A DNA stretch of 11,141 nt, taken from Cytophagales bacterium (GTDB lineage Bacteria; Bacteroidota; Bacteroidia; Cytophagales; UBA9547). The first letter of the stretch is position 1; every line of letters begins with the position of its first letter. The notes under the pieces are model-generated. The model did no database searches and was not told where the DNA came from. It worked only from the letters and a program-made list of their open reading frames with translations. Position numbers and translations under genes: made by a program. Of this stretch, positions 1-7,489 are shown in pieces. The stretch covers positions 1 to 11,141 of the forward strand of contig JANYCH010000246.1 in NCBI GenBank assembly GCA_025360395.1, written 5' to 3'.

Positions 1-277
1 GCAAAAACTCCTCGATAATGGCCAATTCTTTCATCTCAGTTTCCGCAAGGTCAGTTCGTCCTTCCTTGTTATATATTTCTAATGAATCGCGACGCTGTTT
101 TGCAGCTTTGGTCAACAATTTCATTTCTGCCTCTTCCGAAAGTTCTTCTTTTGCACCTTTTTCTGTTTCAGCAAGCAGGATTTGTGATTTGATACCACGC
201 AAGGCCATCAGACGTGTTTGGTCTTTGGCAAGCATCGCTTTTTTTATACCTTCTTCAATTTTTAATTTTAAACTCAT
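1..277 (-). CDS. yqeY: YqeY / GatB-YqeY domain protein, 3' end outside window
   Basis: Reading leftwards from the ATG at 277-275, 92 codons stay open to the window edge. The protein starts MSLKLKIEEGIKKAMLAKDQ and continues with TRLMALRGIKSQILLAE, and its last visible residues are AIIEEFL. These are the hallmarks of the YqeY family, whose N-terminal helical region begins with an amphipathic helix, AMxAKDxxRLxxLR, and whose middle contains the IIExFLP motif. The family is about 150 residues, so roughly the last third is missing. YqeY resembles the tail domain of the amidotransferase subunit GatB, which contacts tRNA, but the free-standing protein has no settled function. It is divergent from pdxJ with 66 bases between the starts, and a good Bacteroidota-type promoter lies just upstream. 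The identity comes from recalled family motifs. Confidence 0.88.
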   Translation of the reverse strand, partial: MSLKLKIEEGIKKAMLAKDQTRLMALRGIKSQILLAETEKGAKEELSEEAEMKLLTKAAKQRRDSLEIYNKEGRTDLAETEMKELAIIEEFL

Positions 278-305
278 TATTTAAGTAATTTTAAACTTTA
301 ATACC

Positions 306-335
306 CAAAAATATATTTCAGGAACAACATTCAAA
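306..335 (-). promoter_or_regulatory. Bacteroidota-type promoter for yqeY
   Basis: On the minus strand, TATTTTTG at 313-306 matches the -7 consensus TAnnTTTG exactly. TTTG at 335-332 matches the -33 box, with 18 bases between the two. Transcription would begin near 300, giving a leader of roughly 20-25 bases before the yqeY ATG at 277. The boxes lie inside the short divergent spacer and reach almost to the pdxJ start at 344, so the two transcription units must share this DNA. The consensus is established for Bacteroidetes; the assignment here is inference from position and match. Confidence 0.6.
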
Positions 336-343
336 AGAAGTCC

Positions 344-1057
344 ATGACGAAACTAAGCGTGAACATCAACAAAATTGCCCTCATACGCAATTCTCGTGGA
401 GCTAATCAGCCAGATATTTTAAAAATTGCGAAAGATTGCGAGCGGTTTGGTGCGCAAGGCATCACCATCCATCCTCGTCCTGATGAAAGGCATGCCAGGT
501 ACCAGGATGTATTTGATCTGAAAAAAATTGTAAAAACCGAATTAAATATTGAAGGAAACCCACTTCCAAAATTCATATCTGTTGTATGTGAAGCCAAACC
601 AGACCAGGTTACATTGGTACCTGATGGTCCTGATGCGCTGACCTCCAATGCCGGCTGGGATACAGTAAAGCACAAGGATTTTTTGAAAGAGGTTATCAGT
701 GAATTTCAAAAGCAAAAAATACGAGTATCTGTTTTTGTAGATGCTGACCCAAAAATGGTGGAAGGTGCCAAGGAATGCGGAACTGACCGAATAGAATTTT
801 ATACTGAATCATATGCAAAAGCTTATTCTAAAGATAAGATTTCTGCTATTTCACCTTTTATCAAAGCAGCAAAAGTTGCAAATGAAGTGGGGTTGGGAAT
901 AAATGCTGGCCATGACCTTAATTTAGATAACCTTCATTATTTATATAAGAATATTCCAGGATTACTGGAAGTTTCTATAGGACATGCCCTGGTTTGCGAT
1001 GCTCTTTATTTAGGATTGGAGAATGCTATACAAATGTATTTGAGAGAGTTGAATTAA
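344..1057 (+). CDS. pdxJ: Pyridoxine 5'-phosphate synthase PdxJ
   Basis: PdxJ is the cytoplasmic enzyme that condenses 1-deoxy-xylulose 5-phosphate with 3-amino-2-oxopropyl phosphate (3-hydroxy-1-aminoacetone phosphate) to form pyridoxine 5'-phosphate, the last ring-forming step of the DXP-dependent vitamin B6 pathway. The 237-residue protein matches the usual length of about 240. It begins MTKLSVNINKIALIRNSRG, the family start that carries the phosphate-binding Asn. It then shows GITIHPRPDERH (His43, Arg45), Glu70, Glu151 in the IEFYTE stretch, NAGHDLN with His190, and the phosphate-loop SIGHAL near 211-216. These line up with the E. coli active-site residues His45, Arg47, Glu72, Glu153 and His193. 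The ATG at 344 is preceded by a purine-rich AAAAGAAG. No active-site residue appears to be missing. The gene is followed after 110 bases by rimO, which seems to have its own promoter. Confidence 0.95.
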   Translation: MTKLSVNINKIALIRNSRGANQPDILKIAKDCERFGAQGITIHPRPDERHARYQDVFDLKKIVKTELNIEGNPLPKFISVVCEAKPDQVTLVPDGPDALTSNAGWDTVKHKDFLKEVISEFQKQKIRVSVFVDADPKMVEGAKECGTDRIEFYTESYAKAYSKDKISAISPFIKAAKVANEVGLGINAGHDLNLDNLHYLYKNIPGLLEVSIGHALVCDALYLGLENAIQMYLRELN

Positions 1058-1115
1058 ATATTAATCTGTAATGAGATATTAATTTATTGCATCTATCCGG
1101 AATGGTTTTTCAAGC

Positions 1116-1149
1116 TTTGATTCAAAGTAATTACAAATCCCTACCTTTG
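1116..1149 (+). promoter_or_regulatory. Promoter for rimO, decides its start codon
   Basis: TACCTTTG at 1142-1149 is an exact match to the Bacteroidetes -7 element TAnnTTTG, and TTTG at 1116-1119 gives a -33 element 22 bases upstream, at the long end of normal spacing. Transcription would start near 1156-1158, about 10 bases before the TTG at 1168. The frame of rimO is open back to a TTG at 1087, but a start there would place this promoter inside the coding sequence. The promoter therefore supports the later start. Confidence 0.6.
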
Positions 1150-1167
1150 CACCCAAATTGCTTAATT

Positions 1168-2481
1168 TTGAAAACCAAAGGTCTCAAAACCAATAAAGTC
1201 AATATTGTTACATTAGGTTGCTCCAAAAACCTGGTTGATTCAGAAAATATCTTTACACAACTTAAGGCCAACAATTTTGATGTAACCCATGAGTCCAAAG
1301 ATGATGAAGCAAACATTGTAATCATCAATACCTGTGGTTTCATTGATAATGCTAAAGAAGAATCTGTTAATACCATCTTGCGTTATGCTGATGCCAAAGC
1401 GCATGGCATGGTCGATAAACTATATGTAACAGGCTGTTTATCTGAAAGATACAAAGATGACCTTTCCAACGAAATTCCCGAAGTCGATTCCTGGTTTGGA
1501 ACAAGGGATTTACCAAGGTTGCTAAAAACGCTAAAGGCAAATTATAAACATGAGCTACTTGGAGAAAGGTTAATTACAACCCCTTCACATTTTGCTTATT
1601 TCAAAATTGCAGAAGGTTGTGACAGGCCTTGTTCATTTTGTGCCATTCCAGTGATGAGAGGCAACCATATTAGCAGACCAGAAGAGGAACTTATAAAAGA
1701 AGCAGAAAACCTTGCCAAAAGGGGAACTAAGGAACTCATCCTCATTGCGCAGGATTTAACTTACTATGGCCTGGACTTATATAAGGACCGTAAGTTAGCG
1801 GACCTGTTAAGGAAATTATCAGACGTAAATGGAATTGAATGGATCCGATTGCAATATGCATATCCGTCAGGTTTCCCAATGAATGTGCTGGATGTAATGG
1901 CAGAAAGGCCTAACATCTGCAAATATCTAGATATGCCATTGCAACACGGATCTGATAATATGCTTAAAATGATGCGTAGGGGCATAACAAGGGGAAAAAC
2001 TGAAGAGCTCGTACATACTATAAGAGAAAAAGTACCTGGAATTGCCATTCGTACCACTTTAATTGCAGGCCATCCAGGTGAAACCGAAGCTGATTTTATC
2101 GAAATGCAGGATTTTGTTCAAAGAATGAGATTCGACAGGTTAGGAATTTTTAAATATTCACACGAGGAACAAACCCATTCTTATTCTTTTGAAGACAATG
2201 TTCCAGATGATATTAAACAGGAAAGGGCGGATGAAATAATGGCAATGCAACAGGAAATCTCTCAGGAAATAAACCTTGGGAAAGTCGGAAAAACAATGAA
2301 GGTATTGTTTGATCGCAATGATGGGGGATATTTCATTGGCAGAACTGAGCACGATTCTCCTGAAGTTGACAATGAAGTATTAGTAAAGGCAGATAATGAA
2401 AATTTTGCAAGAATTGGAGATTTTGCGAATGTAAAAATCACATCCGCAACAGAATTCGATCTTTACGGTGAATTAGTATAA
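1168..2481 (+). CDS. rimO: Ribosomal protein S12 methylthiotransferase RimO
   Basis: RimO is a radical-SAM enzyme that adds a methylthio group to the beta-carbon of an aspartate in ribosomal protein S12. From the TTG at 1168 the protein has 437 residues and begins MKTKGLKTNKVNIVTLGCSK, matching the usual Bacteroidetes RimO N terminus. Three domains are visible. The first is the UPF0004 methylthiotransferase domain, with cluster cysteines Cys18 (TLGCSKN), Cys56 (NTCGFIDNA) and Cys90 (TGCLSERY). The second is the radical-SAM domain, with Cys151, Cys155 and Cys158 in EGCDRPCSFCAIP. The third is a C-terminal TRAM domain ending with ATEFDLYGE. IAQDLTYYG and DMPLQHGSD are further family signatures that favour RimO over MiaB. 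The frame extends 27 codons upstream to a TTG at 1087, but those residues are not family-like and cover the promoter, so I reject that start. The DUF3078 gene follows after 19 bases and is probably co-transcribed. Confidence 0.94.
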   Translation: MKTKGLKTNKVNIVTLGCSKNLVDSENIFTQLKANNFDVTHESKDDEANIVIINTCGFIDNAKEESVNTILRYADAKAHGMVDKLYVTGCLSERYKDDLSNEIPEVDSWFGTRDLPRLLKTLKANYKHELLGERLITTPSHFAYFKIAEGCDRPCSFCAIPVMRGNHISRPEEELIKEAENLAKRGTKELILIAQDLTYYGLDLYKDRKLADLLRKLSDVNGIEWIRLQYAYPSGFPMNVLDVMAERPNICKYLDMPLQHGSDNMLKMMRRGITRGKTEELVHTIREKVPGIAIRTTLIAGHPGETEADFIEMQDFVQRMRFDRLGIFKYSHEEQTHSYSFEDNVPDDIKQERADEIMAMQQEISQEINLGKVGKTMKVLFDRNDGGYFIGRTEHDSPEVDNEVLVKADNENFARIGDFANVKITSATEFDLYGELV

Positions 2482-2500
2482 TTATTATAAACACTATAGC

Positions 2501-3460
2501 ATGAAATTTAAGTTTTTGTCAGTCGTTCTTCTTTTTACATCAGTATTTGCTTTTGCACAGGAACCCGCTGGTAGTCCGGATGCAGTTGACCCTGCCGCTT
2601 CTTTTACTCCCTCTTTAGCTCCTAAAATAGATTCTAACCATTGGAAGAAAGCTTTTAAGCTTGGATTAAACATGAATCAGGCGTCCTTTTCCAGCAATTG
2701 GAAAGGTGGTGGAATAAGCTCCATTGCGTACATGGCATTTCTAAATGGAACTGTAGATTATGCTTTCGAAAAGGTTTCTTTTAATAATCTTCTGGATTTG
2801 CAATTTGGTGCTGTGAACAATAGAAATTCAGGTTTTTTTAAAAATGTTGATAAGGTCTATTTTGATTCGAAACTGGGTTATGCCATTTCAAAACACTGGA
2901 ACCTTTATGTTGCTGTAAATTTTCAGACACAGTTTTACGAAGGGTATGTTATTAAAACTGTGAACAAAAATGATACATCTTTATACATTTCAAATTTTAT
3001 GTCCCCAGGATATCTAACAGAATCCTTTGGTTTGGAATATAAACCTGTTACCTGGTTTTATGTAAGATTTGGAACAGGAACCATGCGTCAGACCTTTGTA
3101 ACTGCCAAGAACATTGATTTGGCAGAAACTAAAAATTATGGAGTGGATCCAGGAAAAACTGTTCGTAATGAGGTTGCATTTATGATTCAGGCAGGTTTAG
3201 ATAAGGACCTGACTAAAAATATCAATTTTAAGGCAAGATATATGGGATTTGCCAACTATATGATCCCTAAAAAGGTCAAAGAAAACACGAACATTACATT
3301 CTTTGATTACATAGATCACAGATTAGACTTAACACTTACTGCGAAAATCACTAAATACATTAGCACAAATGTAAATGCAACATTACTATATGATTATGAT
3401 CAGGATGCAAATGTACAAATTGCCCAGTCGCTTGGTTTAGGGGTATTGATTACTTTCTGA
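2501..3460 (+). CDS. DUF3078 family exported beta-rich protein
   Basis: This 319-residue protein starts with a clear signal peptide: Lys-rich MKFKF, a hydrophobic core VVLLFTSVFAFA, and probable signal peptidase I cleavage after Ala19, before Gln20. A Pro/Ala-rich linker runs to about residue 40. The mature part carries the DUF3078 hallmark WKKAFKLGLNMNQASFSSNW followed by KGGG (about 48-71). Many alternating aromatic and polar strands follow (for example LDLQFGAV, YFDSKLGYA, WNLYVAVNFQTQFYEGY, WFYVRFGTGTM, LDLTLTAKI), and it ends on an aromatic residue (VLITF), as outer-membrane barrels do. The DUF3078 family is almost restricted to Bacteroidetes and has no established function. Outer-membrane location is inference from the signal peptide and barrel-like C terminus. 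It lies 19 bases after rimO without room for its own promoter. Its last 11 bases overlap the convergent glycosyltransferase gene. Confidence 0.85.
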   Translation: MKFKFLSVVLLFTSVFAFAQEPAGSPDAVDPAASFTPSLAPKIDSNHWKKAFKLGLNMNQASFSSNWKGGGISSIAYMAFLNGTVDYAFEKVSFNNLLDLQFGAVNNRNSGFFKNVDKVYFDSKLGYAISKHWNLYVAVNFQTQFYEGYVIKTVNKNDTSLYISNFMSPGYLTESFGLEYKPVTWFYVRFGTGTMRQTFVTAKNIDLAETKNYGVDPGKTVRNEVAFMIQAGLDKDLTKNINFKARYMGFANYMIPKKVKENTNITFFDYIDHRLDLTLTAKITKYISTNVNATLLYDYDQDANVQIAQSLGLGVLITF

Positions 3461-4448
3461 TTTGGTTATACCAATTTATTAATTTTTTGAAGGCGACAGG
3501 GTATTTCATTCTGTCGCTTATTTTTTGGATTTCTGCCTTATCTTCATTTGAAAAGGATGATAAGTCTAAGCGATTTAAAAATTCTTTACATCTTGCAAAA
3601 TCATTTAGTGCATACAAGCGTAATGCTTTTTGTAAGAAAAAATATTGTAAAACCTGAAAGGCGACCTTATTATCCAGGCCTTTAAAAACCTCTGTACCAA
3701 CTTTATAGCCACCTCCAACTCCCCTCTTCATTATCTCCTCCTGAATAGCCTGGAATCCATATTCCTGAGCCAACTTGTAGTAAAGAATATTTGTTTCTTC
3801 TTCAAAAAGAATTTGTTGATTTGTTGTCTTGGAAGAACCATGTAAGCGAAACGCAATCAGTAACTCATCTGTTTTCCTGATGTTTTGTAATCCATATAGA
3901 CACAAATACCTCATCCATAATTCTTTGTCCATTACATAATGGAGGGATTCGTTAATTAAACCTAAGGCATCTATGCATGATTTCCGAAAAAAAGTTTCAG
4001 GTTGATCTATTCTTGCCCAACCAATAGTTTTTGCAAGCTCAGAATAAATATCAGTTCCCGATGAAATTTTTAATTGCTTACCATCTTTCACAACCTTTCC
4101 CTTGGCACAAAGCACATTTAGCTGATGGTCTTGAAAATATTCACCAACTGTTTTTAATGCACCAGGTAAATAATAATCATCACTATTTAGCCAGTTTATT
4201 ACCTCACCCTTAGCCTTGGCTAAACCTTTATTAATCGCATGGCTTTGTCCATTATCTTTTTCACTTATCCAATAAGAAATATGCTTTTCGTATTTTTTGA
4301 TGATCTCTATTGAATTGTCTGTACTTCCACCATCAATCACAATATATTCCAAATTCTGGTAATTCTGAGACAATACAGAATCTATGGTTTGTTCCAGGTA
4401 TTGAGCCTGGTTATAAGATGGTGTTATAATAGAAAGGCGAGATAACAT
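3450..4448 (-). CDS. GT2 family glycosyltransferase
   Basis: A 332-residue glycosyltransferase of the GT-A fold, probably cytoplasmic or peripheral at the inner membrane, that would transfer a sugar from a nucleotide donor to a growing glycan. The N-terminal strand LSIITPSYNQAQYLEQTIDS is characteristic of GT2. DGGSTD at 39-44 is the nucleotide-binding loop, and NSDD at 88-91 is the DxD-type metal-binding motif. QPETFFRK (149-156) and MDKELWMR (173-180) occupy the usual acceptor and catalytic-base region. Similar proteins are common in lipopolysaccharide and capsule loci. The acceptor and sugar cannot be told from sequence. It is the most downstream leftward gene of the polysaccharide locus, separated from the others by the opposite-strand acyltransferase, so it probably needs its own promoter in 4449-4561; I found no convincing one there. 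Its 3' end overlaps DUF3078 by 11 bases and contains that unit's terminator. Confidence 0.9.
   Translation of the reverse strand: MLSRLSIITPSYNQAQYLEQTIDSVLSQNYQNLEYIVIDGGSTDNSIEIIKKYEKHISYWISEKDNGQSHAINKGLAKAKGEVINWLNSDDYYLPGALKTVGEYFQDHQLNVLCAKGKVVKDGKQLKISSGTDIYSELAKTIGWARIDQPETFFRKSCIDALGLINESLHYVMDKELWMRYLCLYGLQNIRKTDELLIAFRLHGSSKTTNQQILFEEETNILYYKLAQEYGFQAIQEEIMKRGVGGGYKVGTEVFKGLDNKVAFQVLQYFFLQKALRLYALNDFARCKEFLNRLDLSSFSNEDKAEIQKISDRMKYPVAFKKLINWYNQIRK
3491..3526 (+). terminator. Intrinsic terminator of the rimO-DUF3078 unit, inside a convergent gene
   Basis: AGGCGACAG (3491-3499) pairs with CTGTCGCTT (3511-3519) in a nine-pair stem with one G-T wobble and seven perfect central pairs. 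The loop is 11 bases, and after one A comes a run of six T at 3521-3526. This is the classic intrinsic terminator layout for rightward transcripts, 30 bases after the DUF3078 stop. On the opposite strand the stem is followed by A-rich sequence, so it is not bidirectional. It lies wholly inside the coding end of the leftward GT2 gene, where the same bases encode SDRMKYPVAF. Confidence 0.75.
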
Positions 4449-4561
4449 CTAATTCAAAAAATGGATTCAAAATAAAGCATAAAGCTATTGCATTTGTATT
4501 TATTAAACATATATCTTACCCAATTGAATTAAAGAACTTTCTTAATTAATACAAAACTTAA

Positions 4562-5644
4562 TTGAACTACATAAAATCGTTTGATTCGCTTCGTGCGATT
4601 GCCGTTACTTTGGTAATTATATCACATTGGCTACCTCAAAATCATTTTTTAAATTTTTTACCTAATGGTGATATTGGTGTAGATGCATTTTTTGTATTAA
4701 GTGGTTTTTTAATAACCACGATTCTTCTGGACAATAGGGGTTCAGAATTAAATGACTTAAAACATAAACTTATTCTTGCTAAAAACTTCTTCGCAAGACG
4801 TTCTTTGAGAATATTCCCTATATACTTTCTACTTCTTATTATACTTTACATTTGTCAAAGCTATACTCATATTTCGCTTAAACACAGTATTTTATATCAT
4901 ATAACTTACACTTCAAATATTTTCTTTTTTATAAAACAGGATTGGGAAGGTAGCATGTCTCACCTATGGTCCCTGGCTGTAGAAGAACAATTTTATCTGA
5001 TCTGGCCCTGGATAATCCTTTTTACACCCATCAGATACCTCAAACATGTTATCATAGGCTTTATATGCTTGGGTATTTGCTCTAATTTGGTGCTGTACTA
5101 TATTTTCCCGGGAAAAGTCCTGTATTATATTCTTACACCAACTTGCTTTGATGCTTTCGGTTTGGGAGCTATTATTTCACATAACCTGAAATATGAGCCT
5201 CAAAGGTATCCTCAGATCAGAAAATATGTTGTAATCGGAATTCTTCTATCTTTTCTAAGTGTTTGTATTTTAAAGATATTAAATCCTGAAATTTATTTAT
5301 TACGTCCTTTAATTTCATTTACATGTGCTTATTTAATTTTAATACTTCTTCAAGAAAAATCCCTTATAAATGATTTAATATCAAATAAGATTTTAACTTT
5401 TATAGGCAAAATAAGTTATGGCATGTATCTTTTCCACAATTTTATTCCCTGGTTTTTTGACAATTTTCTCCTGTTTATAAGTAAAAGTGCAGATATTAAA
5501 GCAATACTTATTCAATATCAAATTAATAACCATAATGGCTTAACACCTTTTATATTAAAGTATTTTATACTTATTATGATCTCATACATGTCATGGAGAA
5601 TAATAGAAAAACCATTACTAAGCTTCAAAAGGTTTTTTTCTTAA
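4562..5644 (+). CDS. Acyltransferase 3 family (OafA/YrhL-like) membrane O-acyltransferase
   Basis: A 360-residue polytopic inner-membrane protein with about ten hydrophobic segments. Members of this family move acetyl or other acyl groups across the membrane onto extracytoplasmic sugars. The N-terminal helix FDSLRAIAVTLVIISHW holds the R-X10-H signature (Arg11, His22). It is followed by IGVDAFFVLSGFL (39-51), the cytoplasmic FFARRSLRIFPIYF with its Arg cluster, and MSHLWSLAVEEQFYLIWP, all diagnostic of Acyl_transf_3. IEKPLL lies near the C terminus, and there is no SGNH domain. The start is a TTG: an in-frame TAA occupies 4559-4561, so the frame cannot begin earlier, and the next in-frame candidates would lose the conserved first helix. 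It is the only complete rightward gene in the polysaccharide locus, lies 113 bases from the divergent GT2 start and ends 12 bases from the next convergent GT2 stop. Its AT-rich codon use suggests separate acquisition. It probably O-acetylates the local glycan. Confidence 0.92.
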   Translation: MNYIKSFDSLRAIAVTLVIISHWLPQNHFLNFLPNGDIGVDAFFVLSGFLITTILLDNRGSELNDLKHKLILAKNFFARRSLRIFPIYFLLLIILYICQSYTHISLKHSILYHITYTSNIFFFIKQDWEGSMSHLWSLAVEEQFYLIWPWIILFTPIRYLKHVIIGFICLGICSNLVLYYIFPGKVLYYILTPTCFDAFGLGAIISHNLKYEPQRYPQIRKYVVIGILLSFLSVCILKILNPEIYLLRPLISFTCAYLILILLQEKSLINDLISNKILTFIGKISYGMYLFHNFIPWFFDNFLLFISKSADIKAILIQYQINNHNGLTPFILKYFILIMISYMSWRIIEKPLLSFKRFFS

Positions 5645-5656
5645 TTTTTATCGTTT

Positions 5657-6640
5657 TTAACGGTTTAGTTGTTTCCAGAAATCAAAAATTGCTTTTGCCT
5701 GATGATCATAAGCAGATCTTTTTTTCAACAGAATTACCAAATATCCAATTAGATATTGAAGTTCAAAATTGAACGCTGTTTGGTTCCATTCTTTTGTTTT
5801 AAAAAGTCGATAAAAAAAGTAATAGATTGAATAGATGAGATCTTTTATCCATAATGGCGATTTGTTTAATTTGCCTGAAATAGCATATTCGTAACAACTC
5901 AATATATACTTTGACTTCCCAAATGAACGATATAATTTATTTATGTAATTCAATGTCAAGCGGTTTTCAGATATCCAATGCTTAAATGTAAGAGAAGTAT
6001 CATGCCAGATCTCATATCCGCAAAGTTTGATCTGATAACAAATTTCTGTATCATCACCAGAAAAAATAAGTCCACTTGTTCTGCCTGAAAGTAAAAATTC
6101 GGATCCCAAATTTTCTAGTTTCGTTAACACTGATTTCCTGACAGCCATTCCGGCACCATAAACACAGTTTTTAGAAACAAACCCATTTACATTCAAACCC
6201 TGGATGCCTACTGCATAAGACTGCTCTGCAATTCGAAACCAATCAGGAAATGGCACATCAGCTACTGCCTCACCACATCCTCCCAGTACACCTATCTGTT
6301 TGTTTTGGGACATAGTGAACCAAACGGAATCCAGGTAATGGCTATCAAGCCAGTTATCATCATCACAAAACAATAAGATATCGTATTTAGATTCATTAAT
6401 ACCTCTTTTCCTTGCAGCTGCCTGGCCTTTTTCCAATTCAGATACAATTCTTAAACTCACAGGACATCCTGTATCATGCCAGATTTTAGCCGCTGTGGCA
6501 CTTGTACCATCTGTGGAAGCATTGTCAACCAGGATTATTTCCCATGAGGATCGGGTTTGCTGTCTGGAAAGATGCTCCAGGGTATTTACAAGCCTTTTGC
6601 TGCTATTAAAACAGCAAATTATGACAGAAACTCCATGCAT
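5657..6640 (-). CDS. GT2 family glycosyltransferase
   Basis: A 327-residue GT-A glycosyltransferase. Its N terminus HGVSVIICCFNSSKRLVNTL is typical, followed by the nucleotide loop VDNASTD (38-44), EKGQAAARKRGI (70-81), and the metal-binding CDDDNW (92-97). YGAGMAVRKS (161-170) and SGDDTEICYQ (194-203) are the acceptor-site and catalytic acid-rich stretches of the same family. The PDWFRIAEQSYAVG segment (132-145) recalls a subgroup common in Bacteroidetes polysaccharide loci. The C-terminal 100 residues are aromatic and partly hydrophobic (LIYSIYYFFYRLF, YLIGYLVILL), suggesting membrane association. Donor and acceptor are unknown. It follows the preceding leftward gene after 10 bases and is the last gene of the tight cluster. 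The start ATG at 6640 fits, with VSVIICC three residues in. Confidence 0.9.
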   Translation of the reverse strand: MHGVSVIICCFNSSKRLVNTLEHLSRQQTRSSWEIILVDNASTDGTSATAAKIWHDTGCPVSLRIVSELEKGQAAARKRGINESKYDILLFCDDDNWLDSHYLDSVWFTMSQNKQIGVLGGCGEAVADVPFPDWFRIAEQSYAVGIQGLNVNGFVSKNCVYGAGMAVRKSVLTKLENLGSEFLLSGRTSGLIFSGDDTEICYQIKLCGYEIWHDTSLTFKHWISENRLTLNYINKLYRSFGKSKYILSCYEYAISGKLNKSPLWIKDLIYSIYYFFYRLFKTKEWNQTAFNFELQYLIGYLVILLKKRSAYDHQAKAIFDFWKQLNR

Positions 6641-6650
6641 GCCTAAATCT

Positions 6651-7487
6651 TCATATAGGGTACTCCCTTATATTAATACCAAACAGCAACTTTAGCCTAT
6701 GGTTCACAAAGTCAATTACATGTCTGGCCCAGAGAGGGGCTCTGTTCATGTAGAACTCATCTATATAACTATTGGCCTTCCTTAGTTCCATGTTCAGAAA
6801 TATTCCATTCTGTCTGCAATATTTTACAGTTTTCATTGTCCATTTTCCTCTTGTAACAGACGTTAAAAAAAGGTACGTAACAGGATAATATCCTTCATCA
6901 AGCTTGTCTGGGTCTGTAGTTGGGTATACTGAATAAAACTCATGAGGCATCTCTTTGGCCCTTAAGCTCCCGTTCCGCTCAACATCCCATACAGATTCAT
7001 TGTGCCCTAGTATGCTTAACATAAATTCCCGTGACCAAATGGTAGCCTGGGTACAAACAACATATTGCTCTTTCTCCTTATCTATTCTACCTAATGGAAA
7101 TTCTGCCAACTTAATTAATTCAGAAGTAATAGTCGGATATAATCTAACGTTTACAAGATCCTTTTTTTCACACAATAAAAGGATCTCTGTTATCCATTTA
7201 GTATCTACTGGTTTGTTTATAAAGTAGTCTTCCTGTAGAAATAAAACATACTTTTCTTCAAGTTGTTGAAGTGCATATATTAACCTATCTGACCAGTTCT
7301 TCCCTAAACCTGGCAATATAGTTTTACAGGGGAAATTTTTTACTTCTTTATTTTCTGAAATCAAATAGACCTCAAAAGGGCATTCTGGCCAAAATCGCTG
7401 AAAAAGTGTAAAAAATGGGTCCCAAACATCAGAGAATGCATCGCATGACATTATGACTATCGCCATTTTCCGTTTGAGATCATGCAT
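6651..7487 (-). CDS. Unrecognised probable glycosyltransferase (278 aa)
   Basis: I cannot assign this to a named family with confidence. It has an N-terminal Rossmann-like start, MAIVIMSCDAFSDVWDPFF (8-26), then PFEVYLISEN (37-46), and NWSDRLIYALQQLEEKYVLF leading to LQEDYF (84-89). The last is an acidic motif at the position where GT-A glycosyltransferases carry their DxD. This order (strand, aspartate, Trp-Ser-Asp, acidic motif after a hydrophobic strand) is what I recall of uncharacterised proteins in LPS and capsule loci that are annotated as hypothetical or glycosyltransferase-like. No signal peptide or membrane helix is obvious, so it is probably cytoplasmic. Met1 is 2 bases after the stop of the DUF268 gene and preceded by AGAAGGAA, which could act as a ribosome binding site. 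Met8 is an alternative start. The gene sits between a methyltransferase-like gene and a GT2 gene, which fits a sugar-transfer role. Confidence 0.65.
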   Translation of the reverse strand: MHDLKRKMAIVIMSCDAFSDVWDPFFTLFQRFWPECPFEVYLISENKEVKNFPCKTILPGLGKNWSDRLIYALQQLEEKYVLFLQEDYFINKPVDTKWITEILLLCEKKDLVNVRLYPTITSELIKLAEFPLGRIDKEKEQYVVCTQATIWSREFMLSILGHNESVWDVERNGSLRAKEMPHEFYSVYPTTDPDKLDEGYYPVTYLFLTSVTRGKWTMKTVKYCRQNGIFLNMELRKANSYIDEFYMNRAPLWARHVIDFVNHRLKLLFGINIREYPI

Positions 7488-7489
7488 AT

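Noticed and set aside
18..284. Rightward open frame of 88 codons.
   Set aside because: It is the antisense shadow of yqeY, whose minus-strand product has clear family motifs.
312..319. TATATTTC as a -7 box for pdxJ.
   Set aside because: One mismatch to TAnnTTTG and no TTTG at the right distance upstream, so it cannot be told from AT-rich background.
1059..1084. ATTAAT...ATTAAT inverted repeat between pdxJ and rimO as a terminator.
   Set aside because: Only A-T pairs in a six-base palindromic arm and no T-run after it.
1087..1167. N-terminal extension of rimO from a TTG at 1087.
   Set aside because: The 27 extra residues do not resemble RimO N termini and the stretch contains the likely promoter at 1116-1149.
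4449..4561. Promoters for the divergent GT2 and acyltransferase genes.
   Set aside because: Near matches such as TTATTTTG (minus strand, 4475-4468) lack a partner -33 box; nothing in the gap meets the consensus well enough.
5607..5639. AAAAACC...GGTTTTTTT at the end of the acyltransferase gene as a terminator.
   Set aside because: Only two G-C pairs and a 17-base loop; the A-rich arm is explained by the conserved IEKPLL codons.
5650..5664. Small hairpin ATCGTT-ttt-AACGGT between the two convergent stops.
   Set aside because: Short stem with a wobble pair and no real T-run on either strand.
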